In this document: piece after piece, positions 34,747 to 44,018 of the stretch
How the letters are laid out: each line of letters starts with the position of its first letter
Position numbering within the stretch: position 1 is the first letter of the stretch
Assembly: GCF_014197205.1 (NCBI RefSeq)
Contig: NZ_JACIFD010000006.1
Span: forward strand, 1 to 64,000
Length of the DNA stretch: 64,000 nt
Source of the DNA: Canibacter oris
GTDB lineage: Bacteria; Actinomycetota; Actinomycetes; Actinomycetales; Microbacteriaceae
Reading direction: 5' to 3'
Translations under genes and position numbers: made by a program
The notes under the pieces: model-generated
What the model was told of the DNA's origin: nothing
The model's input: the letters and a program-made list of their open reading frames with translations, nothing else
Databases searched by the model: none

Positions 34747-34778
34747 CCCCCGAAAAACCTTGATTTTTCGGGGGTTTT
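34747..34778. terminator. Shared terminator between toxin gene and tRNA-Ser
   Basis: CCCCCGAAAAA (34747-34757) pairs with TTTTTCGGGGG (34764-34774), loop CCTTGA, followed by TTTT on the plus strand and AAA before the stem (U-tract on the minus strand). It can end both the toxin and the tRNA transcripts. Its core is nearly the same as the terminator at 34014. Confidence 0.88.
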
Positions 34779-34869
34779 GGCGGAGACGGGGGGATTTGAA
34801 CCCCCGGTCCGGTTTAACCCGGACCCTTCATTAGCAGTGAAGTCCATTCGGCCGCTCTGGCACGTCTCC
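34778..34869 (-). tRNA. tRNA-Ser (GCU)
   Basis: 92 nt including encoded CCA. Acceptor GGAGACG pairs with CGTCTCC; the anticodon arm CTTCA-CT-GCT-AA-TGAAG; long variable arm GGTCCGG...CCGGACC; T-arm GGGGGTTCAAATCCCCC. It reads AGC/AGU. Confidence 0.96.
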
Positions 34870-34941
34870 TTGCGTCTATAGTTTGAGACGCAACTACTAG
34901 ACTAGCGCAGAACTTTTAAATACGCAATTTCAAGGAGTGCT

Positions 34942-35390
34942 TTACAGGTCATAGTAATCCTTGATGTATTCACCAAATCCCGGCGTTGTGAACCGGAGCT
35001 CACCGTGCAAAGACTGTTCAACGAGGCCCTTCTTAATGAGACTGTCACGGGTGACGCTAAGCGCTCTGCTGCTGCTTTGCAGTTTTTCGGCAATCATTTT
35101 TCTTGGCTTAGAAGGAGACGATATCTGAGCCATAGCTTGCAAGAACTTCAACTCTTTCTTGGTGGTTTGGGATAGCCGGCCATCAAAAAACCCGTCACGG
35201 TCTAAGATGAAAGCAGTTTTCGCGCGCAAAATTGTTTCGCAGTCTATCTCTGTGTGGGGGTCAGGGTGTTTTGCTTCAATCCAGGCGTGATAGCCGATTA
35301 ACTGCAAGAGATAAGGGGATCCAGCGGTTAATTCAGTAGCAATTTTTAAGGCATCGGGGTGCTTGCATACAATAATTTTTTTATACTTTT
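34942..35390 (-). pseudogene. C-terminal fragment of an AAA-type ATP-binding protein
   Basis: The frame reads ALKIATELTAGSPYLLQLIG, YHAWIEAKHPD, an LSQTTKKELKFLQAMAQISS wing, ALSVTRDSLIKKGLVEQ and a final FTTPGFGEYIKDYYDL. This is the sensor-2/winged-helix end of the Orc1/Cdc6-like or Swa-type prokaryotic ATPases that carry Walker motifs upstream. Those motifs are missing: the frame is closed by stops near 35390 in an AT-rich stretch with TTTTTTATAC repeats. A 5'-truncated remnant beside the tRNA. Confidence 0.65.
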
Positions 35391-35552
35391 TTATACTTTG
35401 CAGAGAGTATAAATCTTGCTACAGCGCACTAATGATGCATGACGAAGATAACTTGTATCGCGTTAGCGCGCGCTGAAGAGGATGATGCTCCGCGCAAACA
35501 TCGGGAGTAGGCACTTTAAGCCGGGCTTTGCGCTAGCTGCGACAAGCAGATG

Positions 35553-36869
35553 CTACTGGGTGCGGCCGCTAGAGCAGGTCACCTCGGCAGCGTTCTGACC
35601 CAGAATGTTATTCGGCTCTGGCGCCGCCTCGGCACCAGCAACACCGCCCAACTGCTCGGTGGTTGCAGCCTCACCGGTTGCCGGGGTAGCGCCCTCGGCC
35701 TGCTGCTGTGCGCCGGTTGCATCCGCGCTGCCCTCAGCGCCCTCGGCGCCGGCAGCACCGGCCTCCGCCGCACCCTCTTGCCCGGCAACAACCGCCGCCG
35801 CGCCCACCGCGTTCGCGTGCACCGGCTCGTCATTCAGCAGCCGCGTCATCAACAAATCACCGTTATAGCGATCCGGAATCAAACGGTTGCGATCATACGG
35901 GTGCTCCAGCGTCGGATACTGCAGGAAATTAACGTTTTGCAGATCCAAATCTTTCACGGTTGAAGCAAACGACTGCATGAACTGCACCGAAGCCATATCC
36001 TGCGACAGAATCATGTTCTCCACAGCGGCCTTCGCCAAACCGTAAACCTTGCCCGGATCGCTCAGCGTCTGCGCGCTCTTAATCTTGCGCAGCATCGCAG
36101 ACATGAAAACCTGCTGGTTGCTGATGCGGCTCTGATCGCCGCCGTCGCCAACCCCGTAGCGGGTGCGCAAGAACTGCAGCGCGGTAACACCCACCAGGGT
36201 GACGTCGCCCGCCGGCAAATCAAGATCTGTGTTGGGGTCATAAATCGGCTGTGTCAAACACACATCAACGCCGCCAATCGCGTTTGACATGTTAATCACA
36301 CCGTCAAAGGTGATAATGCCAGCGTGCGGGATGCTCGCACCCGTCAGATTTTCAACTGTGCGCACCACACAACCGAGCCCGTTTTGCAGCGTCGAATTAA
36401 ACTGCTGCTCGCCTTGCGCCGGGTAGAAATCAGGCTCGCCATTAGGGCCCGGGCAGCTCGGCACATCAACAACCATATCCCGGGGGAAACTCACCACAGT
36501 CGCCTGCTTGTGATCTGCAGAAATGCGCAGCATCAGGGTCACGTCGTTAAGCTCGCCCTCTTCGCCGTCATTGAGAGACTGGCCCTGGCGGGTGTCAGAC
36601 CCCACCAGCAAAATATTGATATCGCCAACAATCTGATTGGCGTTGGCCTTCTCATTTTCGTCGCGCGGCGCGGTGCCGATATTTACCGAGGTGACGTTAT
36701 TGGTGAGATCAAGCAGCGCGTAAGCCGCGATAGAGATGCCGCTGAGCACCGCAACCGTGAACATCGCCACCAGGGTCTTTACGAAATTAGCCAGCGCACT
36801 GGAACGACGCAGCTTGCCATGGCGAACCGTGGTTTTGCGCCCGGCAGCTTTCGCAGCACGTTGAGCCAT
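35553..36869 (-). CDS. LytR-CpsA-Psr (LCP) family glycopolymer ligase
   Basis: 438 residues from ATG 36869 with AGGAGG 5 nt upstream. A short basic cytosolic part, one membrane helix (FVKTLVAMFTVAVLSGISIA), then the extracellular LCP domain: NILLVGSDTRQGQ, DVTLMLRISADHKQATVVSF, PRDMVVDVP, and TALQFLRTRYGVGDGGDQSR. These Asp/Arg residues bind the polyprenyl-pyrophosphate donor. LCP enzymes attach teichoic acid-like polymers or other glycans to peptidoglycan. The last 75 residues are an Ala/Glu/Gly-rich disordered tail ending with TCSSGRTQ. Confidence 0.93.
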   Translation of the reverse strand: MAQRAAKAAGRKTTVRHGKLRRSSALANFVKTLVAMFTVAVLSGISIAAYALLDLTNNVTSVNIGTAPRDENEKANANQIVGDINILLVGSDTRQGQSLNDGEEGELNDVTLMLRISADHKQATVVSFPRDMVVDVPSCPGPNGEPDFYPAQGEQQFNSTLQNGLGCVVRTVENLTGASIPHAGIITFDGVINMSNAIGGVDVCLTQPIYDPNTDLDLPAGDVTLVGVTALQFLRTRYGVGDGGDQSRISNQQVFMSAMLRKIKSAQTLSDPGKVYGLAKAAVENMILSQDMASVQFMQSFASTVKDLDLQNVNFLQYPTLEHPYDRNRLIPDRYNGDLLMTRLLNDEPVHANAVGAAAVVAGQEGAAEAGAAGAEGAEGSADATGAQQQAEGATPATGEAATTEQLGGVAGAEAAPEPNNILGQNAAEVTCSSGRTQ

Positions 36870-37172
36870 AAATTCCTCCTGTTGCGGCACGATAGCGGCG
36901 AGTAAAACCCACCGAATGACACCTGTGCGGCCACCCGCGGGCAGCGCCGTCATAAAATCGTTACTTAAATTATAAAATACCGCTCCCAGCTGAGTACAGC
37001 TTGGTGTGCTGGGGCGCGGCACCGTGCAGGGCGCGGCTGTGCGGGGGTGGGGCGGACTGATCCACACCACAAAAAATCAGGATAGCGGGGGTGTGGATCC
37101 GCCACCGGGCGCCGGCTAAACCGGTGTGAGGCGGCACAACTAGTAAAATTAGGCTCTGAGAAAGCAGGATTT
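36870..37172. other. Divergent intergenic region upstream of the mevalonate operon
   Basis: About 300 nt between the LCP gene and mvk. TAAAAT at 37143-37148 is a possible -10 for the mevalonate operon; no good -35 is seen. Two copies of a TGATCCAC / GTGGATCC-type word occur (about 37069 and 37091). No gene. Confidence 0.5.
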
Positions 37173-38165
37173 ATGAATCAGCGCACAGAACCCATCACGA
37201 TTGACACCGCGGCTATCAGCCTGCCGCATCCGCCGCTGCGCACCGGAACCGGCACCGCGCACGGGAAATCGATTCTGATTGGGGAGCACTCGGTGGTTTA
37301 CGGGGCGCCGGCGATTGCGTTTCCGCTGCACGATTTGGAAGTGCGGGTGACGCTCACCGTCAGCGACAAACCGGTGATTAAGAGCGCTGTGTATAACGGA
37401 CCAGTGGCAACTGCGCCGAACCGGTTGCGGCCGCCGTTGACGGCGCTGCGCGAGGCCGCGAAATGGTTTGAGCTTGACGCGAGCAAGATTTCGCTGGAGA
37501 TTGACAGCCCGATTCCGGTGGAGCGCGGGCTGGGATCGTCGGCCGCGGTGTCAACCGCGATTGTGCGGGCAGCGGCGGCGCTGTCGGGCAAAGAGCTCAC
37601 CGAGCTAGAGCGTTTTAACCTGGTGCAGCACGCGGAGCGTGTCGCGCACGGCACCTCTTCCGGGCTAGATGCGCACGCGGTTGCGGCGCTGACTCCGCTG
37701 CTGTTTCGCGCCGGGGTGCCGAAACCCTTGCGCACCAAAACCGAGGTCACTGTGGTGATAGCCGACACCGGCACCCCCGGGAAAACCTCGATGGCGGTAG
37801 GCGGGGTGCGGGCGATGCGCGAAAACGACACGCAGCTGATTGACTCCCTCATCGCGCAGCTGGCGGAGCTGACCGCGGCGGCAGAAACCGCGCTCGGCGC
37901 CGGTGAGCTGGCGGAGCTCGGCCACGTTTTGAGTCAGGCGCACCGGGTGCTGCATGAGCTGGGGGTGACCTCGGGGGAGCTGAATCGGCTGGTTTACGCT
38001 GCCGAGAAAGCCGGAGCTTTAGGCGCTAAAATGACTGGAGGCGGGCTCGGAGGCTGTGTGATTGCGCTGGCGCACGATCAGGCAGATGCCACTCGGATAG
38101 CCGCCGCCCTCGCCGCAGCAGGCGCCACCCACACCTGGGTTTCGACCCTCGCTGCAACCGAATAG
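37173..38165 (+). CDS. mvk: Mevalonate kinase
   Basis: GHMP kinase that phosphorylates mevalonate. 330 residues: AHGKSILIGEHSVVYGAPAI, the ATP-binding PVERGLGSSAAVSTAIVRAA, and the C-terminal GAKMTGGGLGGCVIALAHD. First of six mevalonate-pathway genes in the order mvk-mvaD-pmk-fni-hmgR-mvaS, all on the plus strand with short gaps. AGCAGGA precedes the ATG. Confidence 0.95.
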   Translation: MNQRTEPITIDTAAISLPHPPLRTGTGTAHGKSILIGEHSVVYGAPAIAFPLHDLEVRVTLTVSDKPVIKSAVYNGPVATAPNRLRPPLTALREAAKWFELDASKISLEIDSPIPVERGLGSSAAVSTAIVRAAAALSGKELTELERFNLVQHAERVAHGTSSGLDAHAVAALTPLLFRAGVPKPLRTKTEVTVVIADTGTPGKTSMAVGGVRAMRENDTQLIDSLIAQLAELTAAAETALGAGELAELGHVLSQAHRVLHELGVTSGELNRLVYAAEKAGALGAKMTGGGLGGCVIALAHDQADATRIAAALAAAGATHTWVSTLAATE

Positions 38166-38175
38166 GAGCACACCG

Positions 38176-39183
38176 ATGACACACGACTGGGCAGCACAGA
38201 CACCGCGCTTCACCGCGAAGGCGCACCCGAATATTGCGCTCGTGAAATACTGGGGCAAGCGCGACGAAAAATTGATTCTGCCGGTCGCGGGCAGCATGTC
38301 GATGACGCTCGACACGGTTGCGACCACCACCACGGTTATTAAGGGTGGATCAGCTGACGCCTTCTATCTCGGCGGTGAGCTAGTGGCGGGCAAGGCTGCC
38401 GCGCAGGTCAGCGACTTTTTAGATTTGGTGCGGCGGCTCGCTGGCAGCGACGAGCACGCAACCGTGATTTCTCACAATGATGCGCCGACTGCGGCGGGTC
38501 TGGCATCTTCGGCGAGCGGTTTCGCGGCGCTGGCAACCGCGGCTGCCGCCGCTTACGGGCTGGAGCTTAACACCCGGGAGCTGAGCATTTTGGCACGGCA
38601 GGGCTCAGGCAGTGCCTCCCGCTCAGTGATTGACAAGTTTGCGGTGTGGCACGCCGGCACCGACAGCGAAACCTCTTACGCAGAAGAGCTGAGTGCTCCG
38701 GATATGCGGATGATTATCTGCGAGATCAACGCTGGCCCGAAACTGGTTTCTAGCCGGCTCGGGATGCAGCTGACCCGTGACACCTCGCCGTTCTGGAGCA
38801 GTTGGGCAAGCAGCACCGAGGAGATTCTGCAGGAGATGCTTGCAGCCTGTGCCGCTGACGATTTCACCAAGGTCGGCGAGATTACAGAGACGCACGCCTA
38901 CCGGATGCACGCGCTGATTCAGTCAAGCCGCCCAGTGGTGCGGTATCTAGCGCCGGCATCTTACGCCGCGTTTGACCGGATTGCTGAGCTGCGACGGCAG
39001 GGTGTGGAGGCTTACGGCACCGCTGATGCCGGCCCAAACGTGGTGGCGATTGCGCGCCCGGAAGACGCTGCTGCGGTGGCGAACGCGCTGCGGGAGTTCG
39101 GCAAAATTACAATCGCGGCTCCGGGCCCGGGCTCACATCTGATCACTGAGGCGTTGCCGTTGCCTGTAGGCTTCGAGGGTTAA
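38176..39183 (+). CDS. mvaD: Diphosphomevalonate decarboxylase
   Basis: ATP-dependent decarboxylation of mevalonate diphosphate to isopentenyl diphosphate. 335 residues: PNIALVKYWGKRDEKLILPV, the phosphate loop NDAPTAAGLASSASGFAALA (contains the catalytic Asp-Asn region), RQGSGSASRSV, and TADAGPNVVAI. It starts 10 nt after mvk with TAGGAG upstream. Confidence 0.96.
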   Translation: MTHDWAAQTPRFTAKAHPNIALVKYWGKRDEKLILPVAGSMSMTLDTVATTTTVIKGGSADAFYLGGELVAGKAAAQVSDFLDLVRRLAGSDEHATVISHNDAPTAAGLASSASGFAALATAAAAAYGLELNTRELSILARQGSGSASRSVIDKFAVWHAGTDSETSYAEELSAPDMRMIICEINAGPKLVSSRLGMQLTRDTSPFWSSWASSTEEILQEMLAACAADDFTKVGEITETHAYRMHALIQSSRPVVRYLAPASYAAFDRIAELRRQGVEAYGTADAGPNVVAIARPEDAAAVANALREFGKITIAAPGPGSHLITEALPLPVGFEG

Positions 39184-39188
39184 GCGGC

Positions 39189-40418
39189 GTGCCGGCTAAC
39201 TCGCGAGGAGCGGTGCGAGTTTTTGCCCCCGGGAAGCTCTATCTCGCGGGTGAATATGCGGTCACCGAGCCCGGTGGTGGGGCGATTATTGTGGCGGTGA
39301 ATCGCGGCATCACGGTGACGGTTGCGCCGCTTCCCGCAGCTGCTGGCAGCAGCACCGTGACAGATGCGGTTTATGGCGCGCAGCCGTGCCCGTGGCAGCT
39401 GTGCGGCGACCGAGTGGTGATTGCGGACCATGAGTATGACTATGTAGCGGCGGCGCTGACGGTGATGCACGAGGCGCGGGCTGCGACTCCGGGATCGCAT
39501 GCGGCGCAGGATCCGGCGCGGGAGCTGGCGGCGGCGGAGCTGCCGCAAGACCCGCAACACTGCGCAATAGCAATCAGCAGCAATCTGCAGGCGGCAAACG
39601 GCGAAAAATACGGGCTCGGATCATCCGGCGCGGTGGTTGCCGCGGTGGTGCGCGCCCTCACCGACTTCTATCAGCTCGGATACTCCCAGGAGCAGCAGTA
39701 TCGCCTGGCCTTGCTGGCAAGCTGCACAATTTCCACGGCCGGCTCTGGCGGCGATATTGCGGCGAGCATTTTTGGCGGGTGGATCCGCTACCACGCCCCC
39801 GACCGCGCGGCGCTAGCGGCGATCCACCGCAAGCAAGGCTTACAGGCGGCGCTCACCAGTGAGCTGTGGGAGTTTGGCGGGGTGACCCCGCTGCGACCAG
39901 TTCCGGGGGTGGAGCTGGTTGTGGGGTGGACCGGCGCGCCGGTGCTCACCGACGAGATGCTTGAGAAAGCTGCCCGGGTGCGGCAGACACCGCTGTGGCC
40001 GGAGTTCGTGGCGCGCAGTAACGCCTGTGTGGCGCGCTTTGCTGCGGAGCTGGAGGCGGCGGGGGTGACTGGTGCTGGGGCTAGTGCTGCCAGTGCGACC
40101 GACGTTGTGGCGGGTGAGGCTGGTGCTGCGGATGTAGCAGTTGTGGCGGAGCTTGCTGCGGCGGTAGAGTGCGCCGGGGGTGCGCTGCGGCAGCTGAGTG
40201 CCGCTGGTGGATTCACCATCGAAACCGTGCGGCTGCGGGCGCTCAGAGAAACCGCTGCGGCGGCCGGCGCAGCCAGCAAGAGCAGCGGCGCTGGCGGCGG
40301 AGATTGCGGGTTTGCTCTGGTCACGAACGCGGCGCAGCGAGAGCGCATCCTCGCCGGCTGGGAGCGCGCTCAAATTAAACACTTAGACTTAGAAGTGTAT
40401 AACCACGAGCAGCAGTGA
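39189..40418 (+). CDS. mvaK2: Phosphomevalonate kinase
   Basis: GHMP kinase converting phosphomevalonate to the diphosphate. 409 residues from a GTG: RVFAPGKLYLAGEYAVTEPG, GEKYGLGSSGAVVAAVVRAL, and GAGGGDCGFALV at the C-terminus. Compared with the family there is an Ala/Gly/Val-rich low-complexity insert at about residues 290-325 (GASAASATDVVAGEAGAADV), outside the motifs. Position between mvaD and fni confirms the role. Confidence 0.93.
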   Translation: MPANSRGAVRVFAPGKLYLAGEYAVTEPGGGAIIVAVNRGITVTVAPLPAAAGSSTVTDAVYGAQPCPWQLCGDRVVIADHEYDYVAAALTVMHEARAATPGSHAAQDPARELAAAELPQDPQHCAIAISSNLQAANGEKYGLGSSGAVVAAVVRALTDFYQLGYSQEQQYRLALLASCTISTAGSGGDIAASIFGGWIRYHAPDRAALAAIHRKQGLQAALTSELWEFGGVTPLRPVPGVELVVGWTGAPVLTDEMLEKAARVRQTPLWPEFVARSNACVARFAAELEAAGVTGAGASAASATDVVAGEAGAADVAVVAELAAAVECAGGALRQLSAAGGFTIETVRLRALRETAAAAGAASKSSGAGGGDCGFALVTNAAQRERILAGWERAQIKHLDLEVYNHEQQ

Positions 40419-40467
40419 TTCACTGGGGTCACAGCGTCGGAAAATACCGCAGAGAGGGGAGCCGCAG

Positions 40468-41550
40468 GTGGAAAACGTCACAAACGTTTCGCTCGCGCAA
40501 AATCGTAAGGATGATCACATCCGGTTTGCGATTGAGCAGCAGGGCAGCGCCCAGACACACCGGGATTTTGACGACGTGGAGTTTCTGCATCACGCCCTCG
40601 GCGGAGTCAATCTTGAGCAGGTGCGGTTGCAAACCATGGTGGCTGACATTGAGTGGCAGCACCCGCTCTATATCAACGCGATGACTGGCGGCACCGCCGC
40701 CGCACTGCAGATTAACAGCGCTTTAGCGCGAGCTGCTGCCGCAACCGGAACCGCGCTCGCTGCCGGCTCTCTCGGGGTCGCGCTCGATCAGCCTGAAACC
40801 GCGGTGAGCTTTAAAGTGCTGCGCGAGCTGAACCCCGAGGGTTTTGTGTTTGCGAACATTGGGGCCGGCCGCAGTGTCAGCGACGCGCTTCGCGCGGTCG
40901 AGTTGTTACAGGCAAACGCCTTGCAGATCCACATCAATACCGTGCAGGAAACCGTGATGCCGGAGGGCGATCGGGATTTTGGGGAGTGGATCGACAACCT
41001 CGCGAACCTCGCCAGCGCCCTGGAGCGCGACGGGGTGCCGCTGGTAGTGAAAGAGGTGGGGTTTGGGCTGAGCCGCAAAACCCTCAAGCTGCTCAGCGAA
41101 ATTGGGGTCAAGATTGCCGACGTCAGCGGCAAGGGCGGCACCAACTTCGCGCAGATTGAGGCTGAGCGACGCAGTGACAGCTACCACTATTTGAACAGCT
41201 TTGGGCAGTCGGCGGTGGTGAGTTTGCTGGACGCGCCGGAGTTTCCGGAGCTGCTGGCATCTGGCGGCGTGAAATCACCGCTGGACGCGGTTAAACTGCT
41301 CGCGCTCGGGGCGCGTGCGGTGGGGGTTGCGGGCGCGTTTTTGCCAGCGGCGGCAACCGGAGACCACGAAAAAGTTGTGGAGCAACTAAAATGGTGGGTA
41401 TCCCGTATGCGTGAGTTGTATGCGCTGCTGGGTGCCGCAAACACCTCGCAGCTCACCAGCACCGATGTGCTGTTGCGCGGCCGGGTGCGTGAATACTGCC
41501 AGCTGCGAGCGATTGATCCGGCCGGCTATGCACGGCGGTCAGAGAGCTAG
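40468..41550 (+). CDS. fni: Type 2 isopentenyl-diphosphate delta-isomerase
   Basis: FMN- and NADPH-dependent isomerase of IPP and DMAPP, 360 residues. RKDDHIRFAIEQQ, then LYINAMTGGTAAALQINSAL, GSLGVALDQPE, QIHINTVQETVMPEGDRDF (metal Glu), LVVKEVGFGLSRKTLKLLSE, DVSGKGGTNFAQIE and GVKSPLDAVKLLALGARAVG. GTG start with GAGGGGAG upstream. Confidence 0.95.
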   Translation: MENVTNVSLAQNRKDDHIRFAIEQQGSAQTHRDFDDVEFLHHALGGVNLEQVRLQTMVADIEWQHPLYINAMTGGTAAALQINSALARAAAATGTALAAGSLGVALDQPETAVSFKVLRELNPEGFVFANIGAGRSVSDALRAVELLQANALQIHINTVQETVMPEGDRDFGEWIDNLANLASALERDGVPLVVKEVGFGLSRKTLKLLSEIGVKIADVSGKGGTNFAQIEAERRSDSYHYLNSFGQSAVVSLLDAPEFPELLASGGVKSPLDAVKLLALGARAVGVAGAFLPAAATGDHEKVVEQLKWWVSRMRELYALLGAANTSQLTSTDVLLRGRVREYCQLRAIDPAGYARRSES

Positions 41551-41612
41551 CGTCTGCGGGCGCACAGCGCGGCTGACACCGTATCGTTGCAGGAAATTGT
41601 AAGAGGAGAAAC

Positions 41613-42716
41613 ATGGGCGCTTTCGAGCTGACCACCCCGATTCCGACCAGCTGGGTCGGGCCGCTGCGGATTTCCGGCAACGTCTTAAACGGTGAAGTGG
41701 AGGTGCCGCTGGCAACCTACGAGACTCCGCTGTGGCCGAGTGTGGGCCGCGGCGCGAGCATCTCGCGTGAAATTCCGGAGGGCATTAGGGTGACGCTAAC
41801 TGGGGAGCGGATGACGCGATCCACCATGTTTACCGCGCCTAACGCTGCTGTCGCGTTTGAAGCTGGCAAGGTGATTCAGGAGCGGTTTGTGGATCTCGCC
41901 GCCGTGGTTGCGGGGCAGAGCCGGTTCGCGAAGCTGCTGGAGATTCACCCCGAGGTTGTTGGCAATATGCTGTTCACTCGGTTTGCGTTTAGCACCGGCG
42001 ATGCTTCAGGGCACAATATGGCAACTGCCGCTGCTGAAAACCTGATGAGTGAGATTTTGAGCTGGGATTTAGGGCTGAGTTACGGCTCTATTTCTGGCAA
42101 CTACTGCACCGATAAAAAACCGTCAGCGGTGAACGGTATTTTGGGTCGCGGCAAGAGCGCGGTTGCGGAAATTTTCTTGCCGGAGGAGGTTGTTGTCAGG
42201 AGGCTGCGTTCCACCTCGGCGGCGATTGTGGCGCTGTGCACCGGAAAAAACCTGGTTGGATCAACAATTGCGGGTTCATTACGTTCTGCGAATGCGCACT
42301 ATGCGAATATGCTGCTCGGGGTATATTTGGCTACCGGGCAGGACGCAGCAAACATTGTGGAGGGCTCCCAGGGCATCACTTTTGCCGAAGCGCGGCCAGA
42401 CGGACTTTATTTCTCATGCACTATTCCACATTTGATTGTGGGCACAGTTGGCAACGGTAAACACCTGCCCCACGTGGGAGAAAATCTGGCGCGGATGGGG
42501 TGCGCGGAGCCTGGCGAACCCGGCGATAACGCCCGCCGTCTCGCCGCTATTACCGCGGCAACTGTGCTGTGCGGCGAACTCAGCCTGCTCGCGGCGCAAA
42601 CCAATCCCGGGGAGCTGATGGCAACCCACGTCGCGATTGAGCGGCGGGGCACTAACACCCGCAACTATGAGAACCCGCCCCAGGAGGCGGCAGCTGCAGG
42701 AGGTGGTAACAGCTAA
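41613..42716 (+). CDS. hmgR: Hydroxymethylglutaryl-CoA reductase
   Basis: NAD(P)H reduction of HMG-CoA to mevalonate, the committed step. 367 residues, the size of Streptomyces HMGR. Catalytic Glu in PLATYETPLWPSVGRG, STGDASGHNMATAAAENLM, Lys in NYCTDKKPSAVNGILG, Asp in TGQDAANIVEGSQ, and a late His in GELMATHVAIERR. Class I-like rather than the NADH-linked class II of lactic bacteria. AAGAGGAG precedes the ATG. The stop overlaps the mvaS start (TAATG). Confidence 0.96.
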   Translation: MGAFELTTPIPTSWVGPLRISGNVLNGEVEVPLATYETPLWPSVGRGASISREIPEGIRVTLTGERMTRSTMFTAPNAAVAFEAGKVIQERFVDLAAVVAGQSRFAKLLEIHPEVVGNMLFTRFAFSTGDASGHNMATAAAENLMSEILSWDLGLSYGSISGNYCTDKKPSAVNGILGRGKSAVAEIFLPEEVVVRRLRSTSAAIVALCTGKNLVGSTIAGSLRSANAHYANMLLGVYLATGQDAANIVEGSQGITFAEARPDGLYFSCTIPHLIVGTVGNGKHLPHVGENLARMGCAEPGEPGDNARRLAAITAATVLCGELSLLAAQTNPGELMATHVAIERRGTNTRNYENPPQEAAAAGGGNS

Positions 42717-43906
42717 TGAAGCTCGGAATTATTGATATGGAAATGGCGACAACCCATTTCCAAGTAAAACTCGACACCCTGGCTGCGGCGCTTAATGTAG
42801 ACCCCAACAAATACCGGTATGGGCTGCGGCAAGAGGCCTTCTCAATGCCAGCACTTGACGAAGATCCGGTAACCCTGGCTGCGACCGCCGCTAACCGCCT
42901 GTTGCAGCGCACCGGTCGTGAGGGGATTCGCACCATGATTGTGGCAACCGAAACCGGCATCGACCAGTCAAAAGCGCTGGGGTTGTTTGTGCAGACCCTG
43001 CTGGAACTGTCGAGCAACATGCGAATTATCGAAACCAAGCAGGCGTGCTATTCGGCAACCGCATCGCTGCAGATGGCGCTCGGTATCGTGGCGCGTAAGC
43101 CTGAGGAGCGAGTGCTGGTGATTGCCAGCGATGTGGCGCGCTACGCGGTTGACACCCCGGGTGAGCCGACCCAGGGAGCTGGTGCGGTGGCGATGCTGGT
43201 AGGGGCGGATCCGCAACTGCTGGAGATTGAGCCAGCCTCGGGCGTGTGGTCTGCGCACATTGACGACTTTTGGCGCCCGAATGACTCTTCGACACCCATG
43301 GTTGACGGAGCCCGGTCGCTAGATGCTTACCTCGGGGCCTTCACCGGTGCTTGGGAAGATTATTTGGCGCAGGGCGGCAGCCCAATTGAGGAAATAGACT
43401 ATTTTGTGCACCATCAGCCTTTTACCAAAATGGCGATCAAGGGGCATCGGCGGTTAGTAGAGCACACGGGCGCTGCGATTGACGAGCAACGGGTGGAGCC
43501 GAGCCTTAGCTACACGCCGCAGCTTGGCAACACCTACACTGCTTCGCTTTATATGGGGCTGCTGTCACTGTTGCACAGTGACCTCGATCTCACCGGGAAG
43601 CGGATCGGGCTTTACAGCTACGGTTCTGGCGCAGCCGGCGAATTTTTCACCATGGTGCCGCAGCCGGGCTACCAAAAGCTGCTGCACCCAGAGATTATTG
43701 CGGCCGCTATCGCTGACCGGGAAGAGCTCAGCTTCGCAGAGTATCGCCGGCTGCACGCGGCGCACGAGCGCGGCAGCAAACAGGATTACACTAACCCGCG
43801 GGTCACGGGCGCGCCTTACCGGTTTGCGGGAGTGCGCGACGGGGCACGCTACTATCAGCACAACGAGCCGCAGGCGGCAACAGGGGCATTTTCGGTGCTG
43901 CGCTGA
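42716..43906 (+). CDS. mvaS: Hydroxymethylglutaryl-CoA synthase
   Basis: Condenses acetyl-CoA with acetoacetyl-CoA. 396 residues: catalytic Cys in ETKQACYSATASLQMALGIV, His in DYFVHHQPFTKMAIKGHRR, and YTPQLGNTYTASLYMGL with GLYSYGSGAAGEFF near the end. It completes the pathway from acetoacetyl-CoA; a dedicated acetoacetyl-CoA thiolase is not in the window. One base overlap with hmgR indicates translational coupling. Confidence 0.96.
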   Translation: MKLGIIDMEMATTHFQVKLDTLAAALNVDPNKYRYGLRQEAFSMPALDEDPVTLAATAANRLLQRTGREGIRTMIVATETGIDQSKALGLFVQTLLELSSNMRIIETKQACYSATASLQMALGIVARKPEERVLVIASDVARYAVDTPGEPTQGAGAVAMLVGADPQLLEIEPASGVWSAHIDDFWRPNDSSTPMVDGARSLDAYLGAFTGAWEDYLAQGGSPIEEIDYFVHHQPFTKMAIKGHRRLVEHTGAAIDEQRVEPSLSYTPQLGNTYTASLYMGLLSLLHSDLDLTGKRIGLYSYGSGAAGEFFTMVPQPGYQKLLHPEIIAAAIADREELSFAEYRRLHAAHERGSKQDYTNPRVTGAPYRFAGVRDGARYYQHNEPQAATGAFSVLR

Positions 43907-44018
43907 TCGGTGATGTAGGGTTTTCTCGGTGCTGCGCTAGCCAGAGATATTGAAGTGAGGGAAATTCTCAATTAGACTGGCAGCATACTCCAGTTAGTTT
44001 TAACGGGGGAGGAAAACT

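Noticed and set aside
35371-35414. TTTTTTATAC repeats as a CRISPR or iteron array
   Set aside because: Only two 10-nt units in a row with no spacers; simple AT-rich sequence.
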